In this document: positions 1-9,897 of the stretch, one piece after another
Numbering within the stretch: the first letter of the stretch is position 1
Layout: the number at the start of each line of letters is the position of its first letter
Source: Stigmatella ashevillena
GTDB lineage: Bacteria; Myxococcota; Myxococcia; Myxococcales; Myxococcaceae
Assembly (NCBI RefSeq): GCF_028368975.1
Contig: NZ_JAQNDM010000002.1
Location: 2,738,007-2,802,006, forward strand
Direction: 5' to 3'
DNA: 64,000 nucleotides
Notes under the pieces: generated by a model
Databases searched by the model: none
Told to the model about the DNA's origin: nothing
What the model saw: only the letters and a program-made list of their open reading frames with translations
Position numbers and translations under genes: made by a program

Positions 1-683
1 CTTTCCTGAGCAGGGTTACGGGGCTGCGCCGCGGCAGGAGGCTGCACGGCGGCCGGAGGCGTCACCGGAACTTCGGTGCGCACAGGGGGAGTCGGTGCCT
101 GGGCGGCAGGCTCCGTGGCAACCGGAGCAGCCGCCTTCGGCGCCTCGGTGGCAGGCTCCGTGGCAACCGGAGCAGCCGCCTTCGGCGCCTCGGTGGCAGG
201 CTCCGTGGCAACCGGAGCAGCCGCCTTCGGCGCCTCGGTGGCAGGCTCCGTGGCAACTGGAGCAGCCGCCCTCGGAACCTCGGCAACGGGCTCCGGCGCA
301 GAGGCCACCTCGGGGACATACTCCGGCGCGGGCGACTCGGTACCCTGCGCCTCATGAGCGGGCTCGGACGGCGGAGAGGACACATCCGAGGCAGCCTGCT
401 GCGGCTCCTGGGAAGCGTCATAGACGCCTGAACCCGTGGGTGGGCCGACCTTGCGGCGCACCACGAAGCCCTTGGCCGTGACGGGCGCGGCGGCCTGCTT
501 GGGCTTGCGCTTGTCCAGGATCTTCTGGACCGCAGCCGTCGCCTGATCGTCGTCGAGAGAGGACGAGTGGCTCTTGACGTCGTACCCCAGCCCCGCAAGC
601 TCGGTGACGACCTCTTTGTTGTCGAGCTCAATGCCGTGGCCCTTGAGCTCTTTCGCGATTTCGTGAACGCGCTTCTTCGACAT
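1..683 (-). CDS. infB: Translation initiation factor IF-2, N-terminal part (cut by window edge)
   Basis: IF-2 is the GTPase that brings initiator tRNA to the 30S ribosome and promotes subunit joining. Only the N-terminal 227 or so codons are here; the GTPase domains lie beyond position 1. The ATG at 683 opens with MSKKRVHEIAKELK, a typical IF2_N helical domain, followed by a second basic segment (about residues 50-75) and then a long Ala/Pro/Glu/Val linker of tandem 15-residue repeats. Extended repetitive linkers are known in myxobacterial IF-2. It is the fourth gene of the rimP-nusA-ylxR-infB order, which supports the identity. A leading gap of about 100 bp separates it from ylxR. The name is secure from the N-terminus plus operon context although the catalytic part is unseen. 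Confidence 0.9.
   Translation of the reverse strand, partial: MSKKRVHEIAKELKGHGIELDNKEVVTELAGLGYDVKSHSSSLDDDQATAAVQKILDKRKPKQAAAPVTAKGFVVRRKVGPPTGSGVYDASQEPQQAASDVSSPPSEPAHEAQGTESPAPEYVPEVASAPEPVAEVPRAAAPVATEPATEAPKAAAPVATEPATEAPKAAAPVATEPATEAPKAAAPVATEPAAQAPTPPVRTEVPVTPPAAVQPPAAAQPRNPAQE
105..284 (-). repeat. Four tandem 45-bp repeats in the infB linker
   Basis: Units run 105-149, 150-194, 195-239 and 240-284. The first three are essentially identical and the fourth has diverged. Each unit encodes 15 residues of the EAPKAAAPVATEPAT type, so copy number changes keep the reading frame. The near identity suggests recent expansion by slippage or unequal recombination. Confidence 0.93.
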
Positions 684-782
684 ACGTTGCTTGGCCTTCT
701 GCTCCGCCGACTCCGGGGCGCAGCACCCTAATCCAAAAATGTGTGCGAGTGGTCTTTAACACCCACTCCCCCACCCCACCCC

Positions 783-1094
783 TCAAGGCCCCGGAACAGA
801 CTCCCACGCCTGCCCGAGCTTCGACGGGTCAACCTTGCCCGCCTTTCCACGAAAAGCACGCCCGAAGGCCTTTCGCTTGAGCGCCGCCGTTAGACATCCG
901 GCACCGCAGAGGTAGGAGCCCCGGCCGGGCAACCGCCTCTCCTTGTCCACCACCACCTCGCCCGCTGGGTCCAAGGCAACCCGGGTCAATTCGACCTGCG
1001 CCTTGCGACTCCCACAGCCGATACAACTACGGATGGGCCCCTCTGAAAGCGAGCCCTGCGGAGGGCCGGAACGGGACTTCGAGCGCGTTCCCAT
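783..1094 (-). CDS. ylxR: YlxR/DUF448 family RNA-binding protein (RnpM-like)
   Basis: Small (103 aa) basic protein of the YlxR family, whose members bind structured RNA; the Bacillus homologue (RnpM) modulates RNase P. The core begins at RSCIGCGSRKAQVEL and contains the family motif LPGRGSYLC, with lysine/arginine-rich helices at the C-terminus. It sits between nusA and infB, the conserved position of the family. I chose the ATG at 1094, 16 bp after the nusA stop, rather than an ATG at 1175 that would overlap nusA by 65 bp. No strong Shine-Dalgarno is seen before 1094, so translational coupling to nusA is likely. Confidence 0.88.
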   Translation of the reverse strand: MGTRSKSRSGPPQGSLSEGPIRSCIGCGSRKAQVELTRVALDPAGEVVVDKERRLPGRGSYLCGAGCLTAALKRKAFGRAFRGKAGKVDPSKLGQAWESVPGP

Positions 1095-1110
1095 GGTCCG
1101 GCCCAGGAGA

Positions 1111-2808
<1,698 letters not shown>

Positions 2809-2868
2809 GATTCTCTCCTAAATGTTCCACGGGCCCGCCGAAACGGGCGCGCCCTGTATGTGGGACGG

Positions 2869-3354
2869 CTAGAACTCGAACTCCAGGTTCGCTTTGGCGA
2901 TGTCCTTGAAGGGGATGCGGAAAGCGCCCGCCCCCTCTACCTCGACCGCGATCTCCTCGGCCGACACCTCGGTGAGCGTGCCAGAGAAGTTCTTGCGGGG
3001 CGGGTCGCCGATGGGACCGAAGGTCTTCACCTTGACCTTCTGCCCCTTCACCCGCTCGTAGTGCGACAGCTTCTTCAGCGGCCGGTTCACCCCGGGGCTG
3101 GAAACCTCCAGGTTGTACTCGTTGGGGACGAGGTCCTCGACGTCCAGGGCCGGATCCACCGCGCGGGAGACCTGGCTGCACTCATCCAGGCCCACCCGGC
3201 CCCCCGGCTTGTCGATGAACAGGCGAAGCACCCACCCCTCACGCTCACGGACGAACTCGAGATCCACCAGTTCGAGTCCCTCGCCCGCAACGATGGGCTC
3301 AAGCAGGTTCATCGCCCGCTCCTCCACCGTCTGCTTGAAGTTGCTTTCCGCCAT
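2869..3354 (-). CDS. rimP: Ribosome maturation factor RimP
   Basis: RimP assists late 30S subunit assembly. The 161-aa product fits the family length and shows the N-terminal domain (EPIVAGEGLELVDLEFVRE, GVGLDECSQVSRAVDP-like segment, VSSPGVNRPL) and the C-terminal SH3-like domain (from about residue 90). It is the first gene of the nusA operon, the usual place for rimP. The promoter should lie in 3355-3567, shared with the divergent hydrolase gene starting at 3568; that 213-bp region includes an A-rich stretch near 3375-3390 but no motif I can name with certainty. Confidence 0.95.
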   Translation of the reverse strand: MAESNFKQTVEERAMNLLEPIVAGEGLELVDLEFVREREGWVLRLFIDKPGGRVGLDECSQVSRAVDPALDVEDLVPNEYNLEVSSPGVNRPLKKLSHYERVKGQKVKVKTFGPIGDPPRKNFSGTLTEVSAEEIAVEVEGAGAFRIPFKDIAKANLEFEF

Positions 3355-3567
3355 ACGCGTTCAGCCACCTGGCTCCAAAAAAAGAAAAGCGGGCACGGCG
3401 GCCCACTCTTCGAAGTACGGACATCGAAAAATGTCGGGCGGGTCCCCTACCACACGGCCTGACGGAGTGTAAAGGATGACGCGCCCACGTCCCGAGTAGA
3501 ACAGAGCACTCAAGGACAATGATTCCCAAGGGTTCCATGCGTCCCGGACACCTTCTATAAGGCCCCC

Positions 3568-4374
3568 ATGCACCTCATCGCCGCCGCTCAAATGGTGTCG
3601 ACCGCCGACAAGGCCCACAACCTGGAGGCGGCCACCCGGCTTGTCCGCCAGGCCGCCAAGCTGGGGGCGCGTCTGGTCGGATTGCCCGAGAACTTCAGCT
3701 GGATGGGCTCCGAGACCGAGCGGGCCTCGGCGGCCGAGTCCCTGGAGGGGCCCACGCTGGCCCGCATGGCGGAGTTGGCACGTGAGTTGCGGTTGACGCT
3801 CCTGGCGGGCTCCATCCTGGAGAGCGGCGCCCCGGGAGGCCGCCTGTACAACACCAGCGTGCTCTTCGGCCCCCAAGGCGAGCGCCTTGCGGTCTACCGG
3901 AAGATGCACCTCTTCGACGTCGAGGTAGGAGATGGGGCCACCTACCATGAGTCCGCGGCGGTGGCGCCGGGGACCGAGGTGGTCGCTGCCCCCACCGAGG
4001 TGGGCCGGCTGGGCCTCTCGGTCTGCTACGACTTGCGCTTCCCGGAGCTTTACCGGCGCCTGTCCCGCGATGGGGCCACGCTGCTGGCGGTTCCCGCGGC
4101 CTTCACCCTGATGACCGGCAAGGACCACTGGGAGGTCCTCCTCCGGGCCCGGGCCATCGAAAACTTGTGCTACGTGCTCGCACCCGCCCAGGGTGGGCGC
4201 CACTCCGACAAGCGTGTCACCTATGGCCATGCCCTGGTGGTGGATCCGTGGGGGCTTGTCACGGCCCGCGCCTCGGAAGGCGAGGGGTTGGCGGTGGCTC
4301 CGGTGGACTCGGAGCTCCAGCAGCGCATCCGCCGGAACCTGCCCTGCCTTGAGCACCGCCGCCTGCTGGACTAG
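3568..4374 (+). CDS. Carbon-nitrogen hydrolase of the Nit1/Nit2 type
   Basis: Nitrilase-superfamily amidohydrolase of 268 aa. The catalytic triad is visible: Glu41 in LPENFSW, Lys112 in YRKMHLFDVEV and Cys153 in SVCYDLRFPELY. The HLFDV and CYDLRFPELYR motifs are typical of the branch containing Nit1 (deaminated glutathione amidase) and Nit2 (omega-amidase), so the likely role is hydrolysis of alpha-keto-amide metabolites in the cytosol. No signal peptide. It begins a plus-strand run continued by the FecR lipoprotein 68 bp downstream, although a functional link is not evident. Exact substrate is inferred, not shown. Confidence 0.88.
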   Translation: MHLIAAAQMVSTADKAHNLEAATRLVRQAAKLGARLVGLPENFSWMGSETERASAAESLEGPTLARMAELARELRLTLLAGSILESGAPGGRLYNTSVLFGPQGERLAVYRKMHLFDVEVGDGATYHESAAVAPGTEVVAAPTEVGRLGLSVCYDLRFPELYRRLSRDGATLLAVPAAFTLMTGKDHWEVLLRARAIENLCYVLAPAQGGRHSDKRVTYGHALVVDPWGLVTARASEGEGLAVAPVDSELQQRIRRNLPCLEHRRLLD

Positions 4375-4442
4375 CAGGGGGCTGCCCTGGCGCGTGCGAG
4401 CGGGGATGAACCCCGGCTAGACTCGGACCTCGGAAACCGCTC

Positions 4443-4913
4443 GTGAACGGACGCTGGACTTCCATGCTCATGGCCCTTGCGCTTTCGGCGCTCCCCGCCG
4501 GCTGTAGCCCCGACGGGAAGCCGCAGGCGTCTCCCCCTCCACCGCCCATCCGGCCGCCCACGCCTCACGCCCACCTCAAGGAGGTGAGCGGAGATGTGAA
4601 GCTCAAGCGCGCCTCAGGAGACGAGTGGCTCGCGGCTCGCGATGGGCTCCCCCTGTTCGAGAACGACAAGGTGAGCACCGCCGGCGGGGCCCACGTGCGC
4701 ATCGTCTTCGCCCACGGCGGCTCGGTGAACCTGGGAGAGGATGCGCTCATCGGCATCGCCGAAACGAGGCCCCGGCCCGGGCAGAAACGCACCGACGTCA
4801 CGGTGCTCAAAGGAAAGGTGGATGCCACCCTGGAGGCGCCGGCCACCCAGACGCTCTCCGTCTCCACCCCTTCCGCCACCATCCAAGCCGGCCGGGAGAT
4901 CGTCTTCCAATGA
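4443..4913 (+). CDS. FecR-domain lipoprotein
   Basis: A 156-aa envelope protein. The GTG start gives a signal peptide with a lipobox ending in LPAGCS at about residue 21, then a Pro-rich linker and a FecR-type beta domain (about 40-156) with the pattern EVSGDVKLKR, LFENDKVSTAGGAHVRI and LGEDALIGI. In classical systems FecR domains sense periplasmic signals; in myxobacteria, similar domains also occur in stand-alone lipoproteins. Its TGA overlaps the ATG of the next gene (ATGA), so the two are translationally coupled and probably work together. No sigma-factor gene is adjacent, so a classical FecIR role is unlikely. Confidence 0.82.
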   Translation: MNGRWTSMLMALALSALPAGCSPDGKPQASPPPPPIRPPTPHAHLKEVSGDVKLKRASGDEWLAARDGLPLFENDKVSTAGGAHVRIVFAHGGSVNLGEDALIGIAETRPRPGQKRTDVTVLKGKVDATLEAPATQTLSVSTPSATIQAGREIVFQ

Positions 4914-5815
4914 GAAACGCACTCCTCCTCGTGGCCTATCTCAGTGCCACCCCTTCAACGACCGAGGTCGTGGTGGGCGAGCGCGAGTCGCTGGCCCAGA
5001 TCGCGGAGCGTCTGCTGGGAGACCCCAAGGGGGCCAGCGAGCTGATGGCGCTCAATGGGCTGACCTCCGACGCCGTCCCACCGGGCACCGTGCTCAAGCT
5101 GCCGCCCGAAGCCGACCGCACCAAGGCCCTCGGAGCGCTGGCGGCGGCGCGTCAGGCCGTGGCCCAGACAAGCTCCGAGCCCACCCGGCGCGAAGAAGCG
5201 TCGGCGAAGCTCCAGGAGGCCGAGGCGCACTTCCAGGCCGCCCATTACCTCTCCGCGGCCCAGGCCGCCGATGGGGCCTCGCGGCTGCTGTCCCCCCAGC
5301 CCGTGGCCAGCCACTCCACCTTCCAGGTCTCGGTGGATGCGGAGGGCGCCACCACCGTCTCCGTCCACACGGGCCCCCCCGTGCGGGTGACCGCCGAGGA
5401 AGTCACCCGTCCGGTGAACCCAGGCGAGGTGGTGCGCGTGGAGAAGGGCCAGCCTCCGCCCGTGCCCCGGCGGCCCATGGCGGCCCCCGCGCTGCGCAAG
5501 CCCGAGGAGGGCGCCCGCATCAAGCTCGTGCCCGCGCGCGGCAAGCTTGGCCCGGTGACACTCTCGTGGACCGCCGTCCAGGGTGCCACCGGCTATGGGG
5601 TGGAGGTACTCTCTGCCCAGGGTGAGCCCGTGCATCAAAAGACGGTCGCCGCGCCACAGCAGCTCTTGGAGTTGCCCCCCCTGCCGGCCGGCCGTTACCG
5701 GTGGACCGTCAGGGCGCTGGGCGAAGGTCAGAAACCGGCCACCTCCTCCGAGCGCCTGTTCGAGCTGGTCGAAGATGCGGTGAAGCTCCGGGTGGGAAGT
5801 CCCGCCTGGAAGTAG
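4910..5815 (+). CDS. Secreted LysM-domain protein with FecR/FN3-like C-terminus
   Basis: A 301-aa protein starting at the ATG that overlaps the previous stop. A short hydrophobic N-terminus (MRNALLLVAYLSATPS) suggests export. Residues about 18-62 form a LysM peptidoglycan-binding module (VVGERESLAQIAERLLGD, then PPGTVLKLP). Next come an Ala/Glu-rich helical segment, a FecR-like segment (VHTGPPVRVTAEEVTRPVNPG) and a C-terminal Ig/FN3-like fold (ARGKLGPVTLSWTAVQGATGY). This fits an envelope protein anchored on the cell wall. It is followed after 20 bp by the HD-GYP sensor gene, implying one operon. Confidence 0.8.
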   Translation: MRNALLLVAYLSATPSTTEVVVGERESLAQIAERLLGDPKGASELMALNGLTSDAVPPGTVLKLPPEADRTKALGALAAARQAVAQTSSEPTRREEASAKLQEAEAHFQAAHYLSAAQAADGASRLLSPQPVASHSTFQVSVDAEGATTVSVHTGPPVRVTAEEVTRPVNPGEVVRVEKGQPPPVPRRPMAAPALRKPEEGARIKLVPARGKLGPVTLSWTAVQGATGYGVEVLSAQGEPVHQKTVAAPQQLLELPPLPAGRYRWTVRALGEGQKPATSSERLFELVEDAVKLRVGSPAWK

Positions 5816-5835
5816 TCCTGAGGGGTTGACACCAC

Positions 5836-7533
5836 GTGCGCCTGTTCAAAGCCATCCTCCTTTTGATGCTGGTGGCCAGCATCATCCCCACGGTGATGGT
5901 GGGCTGGCTGTCCGTGTCCCACACCCGAGAGCTGCTCGTGCGCGATGCGCAGGAACTGGCCCAGGAGCGGGTCAAGCAGCTGCGGCTGAAGCTGGAGGAC
6001 GTCCTGTCCGGCCCGACGCAGGCTGTCGTGGACCTGACAAACACCTCCTTCTTCACCAAGTCCCAAGCCGAGCAGCAGGCCCTCATCGCCTCCGTGCTCA
6101 CCCAGCGCCGCGATGTGCTGGCCATCACCGCCTTCTCCGCTCAGAAGGAGCGGCTGCCCGGGCTCCAGGCCTTCGCCGTTCACGAGATGGCGCCCGGCGC
6201 CGTCAGCGCACACGAAGCGCGGGCACTCGCCCTGTTGGAGGGGCTCAGCGGCCTGCGCTACGGCGAGGTGGCGCCCCAAGGCCAGGCAGCCCCCGTGCTG
6301 ACGCTGGCCCTCTCCGTGGGCGAGCCCGTGAGGGGCTACATCGCCGCGGACGTGTCGCTCAGCGGGCTCCAGGAGATGCTCCAGCAGGAGCGCGTAGGCT
6401 CCAATGGCTTCTTCTATGTCGCGGACCGCCACGGCCGCGTCGTCGCGGGAGGCGCGGGGCTCAGCCCCGGCACGGATGTGTCCCAGCGAGGCCCGGTGAG
6501 CCACCTGCTGGAGCAGGTCGCCCATTCTCCGGACACGGAGCACTTCCACGTCGGCAACTTCGGCCACGGCACGGACGCCCTGGTCTCCGCCTACACCCTG
6601 GTGCCGGACCTGGGCTGGACCATCTTCTCCGAGCAGCCCGTGGTGCAGGCCTACCGGCAAGTCAAGGTGATGGAGGATCGCATCCTGTTGGGGCTCGGCG
6701 GCGCCATCCTGGTCGCCGTGGTGCTGGCGTCCATCTTCTCGCGCAACCTCACCCGGCCGCTGAAGAACTTCACCACCAAGGCGCTGGAGCTGGCCAGCGG
6801 CAACTTCGGCGCCGAGGTGAACCTGCCCCAGAAGAACGAGCTGGGCGAGCTGGCGCAGACCTTCAACTACATGAGCAAGCAGCTCATGGCCTATGACATG
6901 GAGAACCGCCGCCTCTACGAGAGCCTGGAGCAGGGCTATCTGGAGACCATCGTCGCGCTGGCCAACTCCATCGACTCCAAGGACGCGTACACCCGCGGCC
7001 ACAGCCAGCGCGTGGGAGATGTGGCGGTGGAGATCGGCAAGGAGCTGAGCCTGCCCGAGCGCCAGCTCAAGCAGCTCCAGTATGGCGGCATCCTCCACGA
7101 CATCGGGAAGATCGGCATCGCGGAGTCCATCCTCTGCAAGCAATCGCGGCTGACGGACGCGGAGATGGACATCATGCGCGAGCACCCTGGCATCGGAGAC
7201 TCCATCATCGGCGCGGTGAGCTTCCTGACCGGGGTGCGCGCCTGCGTGCGCAACCACCACGAGCGCTGGGACGGCACCGGCTATCCGGACAAGCTCAAGG
7301 GTCAGGACATCCCCATGCTGGCGCGCATCGTCGCGTGCGCGGACACCTTCGATGCCTGCACCTCCACCCGGCCCTACCAGAAGGCCATGCCGCTGGAGCA
7401 AGCGGTGCAGATCCTCGACAAGCTCAGCGGTGCCCAGTTGGATCCCGACGTGGTGGCCGCCCTGCGCCGGGTCCTGCAGAAGAAGGGGGTCCGCCTGGAG
7501 GGACACCGCCAGCCGGTGAAGCTCGCTTCCTGA
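5836..7533 (+). CDS. Transmembrane Cache-HAMP-HD-GYP cyclic di-GMP phosphodiesterase
   Basis: A 565-aa membrane sensor with a GTG start. An N-terminal helix (about 5-27) and a second helix (about 278-300) flank a periplasmic dCache-like sensor domain. A HAMP domain follows (RPLKNFTTKALELASGNF, about 302-350), then a cytoplasmic HD-GYP domain (about 370-555). Its signature residues are intact: RGHSQRV, HDIGKIG (His421), and HHERWDGTGYP. HD-GYP proteins hydrolyse cyclic di-GMP, the second messenger for motility and matrix. Co-transcription with the FecR and LysM genes suggests that an envelope signal sensed outside is turned into a change of cyclic di-GMP inside; that link is inference. Confidence 0.92.
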   Translation: MRLFKAILLLMLVASIIPTVMVGWLSVSHTRELLVRDAQELAQERVKQLRLKLEDVLSGPTQAVVDLTNTSFFTKSQAEQQALIASVLTQRRDVLAITAFSAQKERLPGLQAFAVHEMAPGAVSAHEARALALLEGLSGLRYGEVAPQGQAAPVLTLALSVGEPVRGYIAADVSLSGLQEMLQQERVGSNGFFYVADRHGRVVAGGAGLSPGTDVSQRGPVSHLLEQVAHSPDTEHFHVGNFGHGTDALVSAYTLVPDLGWTIFSEQPVVQAYRQVKVMEDRILLGLGGAILVAVVLASIFSRNLTRPLKNFTTKALELASGNFGAEVNLPQKNELGELAQTFNYMSKQLMAYDMENRRLYESLEQGYLETIVALANSIDSKDAYTRGHSQRVGDVAVEIGKELSLPERQLKQLQYGGILHDIGKIGIAESILCKQSRLTDAEMDIMREHPGIGDSIIGAVSFLTGVRACVRNHHERWDGTGYPDKLKGQDIPMLARIVACADTFDACTSTRPYQKAMPLEQAVQILDKLSGAQLDPDVVAALRRVLQKKGVRLEGHRQPVKLAS

Positions 7534-7613
7534 GGCGGTGTGCACGTTCCCCCCTCGTGCCCGGGGGATGGTAAGCACGAGGCAACGCCATTCTGGCTTT
7601 GAAAGGTGAACCG

Positions 7614-7952
7614 TTGAGCTTCTGGGATCGCATCAAACCCGCCCCCAAGCCCCTCTCGGCCACGGATGTCCGGCTCTCGCCGGACGGCGCGCGGCTGACC
7701 CTGGTCTGGGAGGATGGAACGAGCACTTCCGCCACCGCGCAGGTGCTGCGCCAGCAGTGCCCCTGCGCCGGGTGCGTGGATGAGTGGACGAACAAACGCA
7801 CCCTGGATCCGGCCCGCGTCTCCGCGGAGCTGCGCATCCAGCAGGTGCAGCCCGTGGGCAACTATGCGCTCAGCCCCGTCTTCAGCGACGGACACGCCAC
7901 CGGCATCTACCCCTGGCCCTTGCTCCGGGACATCACCCAGCCCGTGAGCTGA
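7614..7952 (+). CDS. DUF971 (gamma-butyrobetaine hydroxylase N-terminal-like) protein
   Basis: A small DUF971 protein with the family pattern VRLSPDGARLTLVWEDG, LRQQCPCAGCVDEW and a C-terminal YPWPLLRDI. Stand-alone DUF971 proteins have no agreed function; the Cys-rich segment may bind metal. I place the start at TTG 7614 (MSFWDRIKP) because AAAGG lies 7 bases upstream; a TTG at 7599 would add five residues and put that site inside the gene. It converges on sspB with only 8 bp between the stops. Confidence 0.82.
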   Translation: MSFWDRIKPAPKPLSATDVRLSPDGARLTLVWEDGTSTSATAQVLRQQCPCAGCVDEWTNKRTLDPARVSAELRIQQVQPVGNYALSPVFSDGHATGIYPWPLLRDITQPVS

Positions 7953-7960
7953 GCACCGGC

Positions 7961-8503
7961 TCACTTCACCAGGCGCAGGTGGCCACGGCGTGGAGGCGGT
8001 GAGGGCGGCTCGTCCCGGGGCTCCTCGGCCTGGGGCTGCGCCTGGGCCGGTGGCTCCGCTGGCTCGGAGTCCGTCCGCTCTCCCGGCACCTCCCGGAGGA
8101 AGGTTCGCGCGCGCGGCTCCGCCGGAGGAGGCGGAGTGAGCGCCTCGGGCAGGGGGGCCTTGGACGTCACCATGGTCTGCTGGAGGAACTCCACCGGGAT
8201 GTCATCCGGATAGAGCCAGAACTCCTTCGTCACGTGGCTGGTGATGGCGAACAGCGCGGACCAGGGCACGGCGACCGTGAAGCGGCTCCCGGAGAAACTG
8301 AGCGTGGAGCGCACGCCCCACTCGCCCACCGCGAGATCCGGCGGATCAAAGCGGTAGGAAATGTTGAGACGGAGGTGGGCCTCGTTGCGCAGATGCGGTG
8401 GCACGAGCACCCCGGGACGGCGAGCGTCCAGGTGGACCATCACCAGCCCTTGCTCAAGGGCCGCCAGCAGCCGCTCTTTCTTGTCGGGAACCGTCTTGTC
8501 CAT
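7961..8503 (-). CDS. sspB: SspB-type ClpXP adaptor
   Basis: SspB tethers ssrA-tagged proteins to ClpXP protease. The 180-aa product has the family N-terminus (LLAALEQGLVMVHLDA, VLVPPHLRNEAHLRLNISY), a beta-rich substrate-binding fold up to about residue 105 containing TLSFSGSRFTVAVPWSALFAI, a long Pro/Glu-rich flexible tail, and a C-terminal basic peptide (RRGHLRLVK) of the kind by which SspB binds the ClpX N-domain. I chose ATG 8503 over a longer upstream reading. It follows smpB by 35 bp on the same strand, so the tagging factor and the degradation adaptor are probably co-expressed. Confidence 0.88.
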   Translation of the reverse strand: MDKTVPDKKERLLAALEQGLVMVHLDARRPGVLVPPHLRNEAHLRLNISYRFDPPDLAVGEWGVRSTLSFSGSRFTVAVPWSALFAITSHVTKEFWLYPDDIPVEFLQQTMVTSKAPLPEALTPPPPAEPRARTFLREVPGERTDSEPAEPPAQAQPQAEEPRDEPPSPPPRRGHLRLVK

Positions 8504-8538
8504 ACTGCTGTCCGCGGGGGGGGGGAAGGCAGGGTGCC

Positions 8539-9024
8539 TCAACGACGGCGCACTGCGCGATCCATTTCCCGCTTTGTCTCCCGTTCCTTGATGTCCTGGC
8601 GCCGATCCTCGTGCGTCTTGCCCCGGCACAGCCCCAACTCCACCTTGGCCCGCCCGTTCTTGAAGTACAGCACAAGCGGGATGATGGAATAACCCCGCTC
8701 GCGAACCTTCGCTGCCCAGCGGTCGATTTCCTCCCGGTGCAGCAACAGCTTGCGCCCTCGGGTGGGCTCATGCGTGAACACATTGGCGGGCTTGTAGGTG
8801 CCAATGTGGGCATTGAGCAGATACAGCTCATTGCCCTTAGGGAGGGCATAGGCGTCCGACAGGTTGGCCGTGCCATCCCGCAGAGACTTCACCTCACTGC
8901 CGAGCAATTCCAAGCCCGCCTCAAGCTTCTCATCCACGGAGTAGGTCGCGCGCGCCTTGCGATTCTCGGAGATGACCCTGACCCCGGACGCGCCCCCTGC
9001 CCCTTTCGCCTGACCACCCGCCAT
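8539..9024 (-). CDS. smpB: SsrA-binding protein SmpB
   Basis: SmpB binds tmRNA and, with it, rescues stalled ribosomes while tagging the nascent peptide. The 161-aa product has RVISENRKARATYSVDE, the conserved GLELLGSEVKSLRDG, NAHIGTYKPANVFTHEP, and the basic tail CRGKTHEDRRQDIKERE that reaches into the mRNA channel. ATG 9024 gives the usual length. It starts 14 bp after panC and precedes sspB. The tmRNA gene itself was not found in the window. Confidence 0.96.
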   Translation of the reverse strand: MAGGQAKGAGGASGVRVISENRKARATYSVDEKLEAGLELLGSEVKSLRDGTANLSDAYALPKGNELYLLNAHIGTYKPANVFTHEPTRGRKLLLHREEIDRWAAKVRERGYSIIPLVLYFKNGRAKVELGLCRGKTHEDRRQDIKERETKREMDRAVRRR

Positions 9025-9038
9025 AAGTCTACGTTCCC

Positions 9039-9893
9039 CTAACCGCCCAGAGGCTGGTTGTCGATGAGCCGTGTCGCCCCACAGAAAGCGGCCACCAACA
9101 GACGCGCGGGCTGGCCAGACCGGACAGTGGCCAGGGGGGTCAGCCGTTCCGCGTCGACCAGCTCCACGTAATCCTCTCGGAGATCCGCAGCCCGCAGCTC
9201 TTGACGGACCGCGTCCAAGAGCACCCCTGCCTCCCCAGTGCCCGCCCGGAACAGGGCTTGGGCCTTGCCCAACCCCCGCGAGAGGGCGAGCGCACGCTTG
9301 CGCTCGTCCGGGGAGAGGTAGGCATTGCGGGAGCTCATCGCCAGGCCGTCCGGCTCGCGCACGGTGGGCATGCCGACAACGTCCACGCCCAGGTGCAGGT
9401 CCCGGCTCAAGGCCCGGATGACCTGGAGTTGCTGGTAATCCTTCTCCCCGAACAAGGCCACCTCGGGGCGGAAGAGGCACAGCAACTGGGTGACGATGGT
9501 GGCCACGCCCCGGAAATGGCCGGGGCGCCGCTCACCGCACAGCCCCTGGCTGACCTCCGTCACCTCCACATAGGTCTGATACCCCTGCGGGTACATGACG
9601 CTCGGCTCGGGGGCGAAAACGGCGTCGACCCCCGCGCCGGCGCACCGGGCCAGATCGCCCTCCCAATCGCGCGGATAACGGCCCAGGTCTTCCTTGGGAC
9701 CGAACTGGGTGGGGTTGACGAAGATGGAGGTGGCCACCACGTCCGCACGCCGGCGGCCCTCCCGCATGAGCGAGAGGTGCCCTTCGTGCAGGAACCCCAT
9801 GGTAGGAACCAGCGCGAGTCGGCGCCCCTCCTTCCGGAGAGCCGCCTCCCACGCCTTCACCTCGGCCACGGTGCGAAGAACCTGGGGAGCCAT
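9039..9893 (-). CDS. panC: Pantoate--beta-alanine ligase
   Basis: PanC condenses pantoate with beta-alanine using ATP to make pantothenate, the coenzyme A precursor. The 284-aa product carries the nucleotide-binding motifs VPTMGFLHEGHLSL and VATSIFVNPTQFGPKEDL, then GEKDYQQLQVIR and the KMSKS-like MSSRNAYL. The ATG at 9893 lies 4 bp after the panB stop, so the pair is tightly coupled. The gene continues into smpB after 14 bp. Confidence 0.97.
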   Translation of the reverse strand: MAPQVLRTVAEVKAWEAALRKEGRRLALVPTMGFLHEGHLSLMREGRRRADVVATSIFVNPTQFGPKEDLGRYPRDWEGDLARCAGAGVDAVFAPEPSVMYPQGYQTYVEVTEVSQGLCGERRPGHFRGVATIVTQLLCLFRPEVALFGEKDYQQLQVIRALSRDLHLGVDVVGMPTVREPDGLAMSSRNAYLSPDERKRALALSRGLGKAQALFRAGTGEAGVLLDAVRQELRAADLREDYVELVDAERLTPLATVRSGQPARLLVAAFCGATRLIDNQPLGG

Positions 9894-9897
9894 GGCG

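Noticed and set aside
3355-3567. tRNA gene in the rimP upstream region
   Set aside because: No cloverleaf or CCA-type end could be built by eye.
4443-4913. FecIR iron-signalling system
   Set aside because: No ECF sigma gene or TonB-dependent receptor is next to the FecR gene, and it is a lipoprotein rather than an inner-membrane anti-sigma factor.
5728-7578. Minus-strand 616-codon frame opposite the HD-GYP gene
   Set aside because: Antisense shadow; the plus frame has full Cache-HAMP-HD-GYP motifs.
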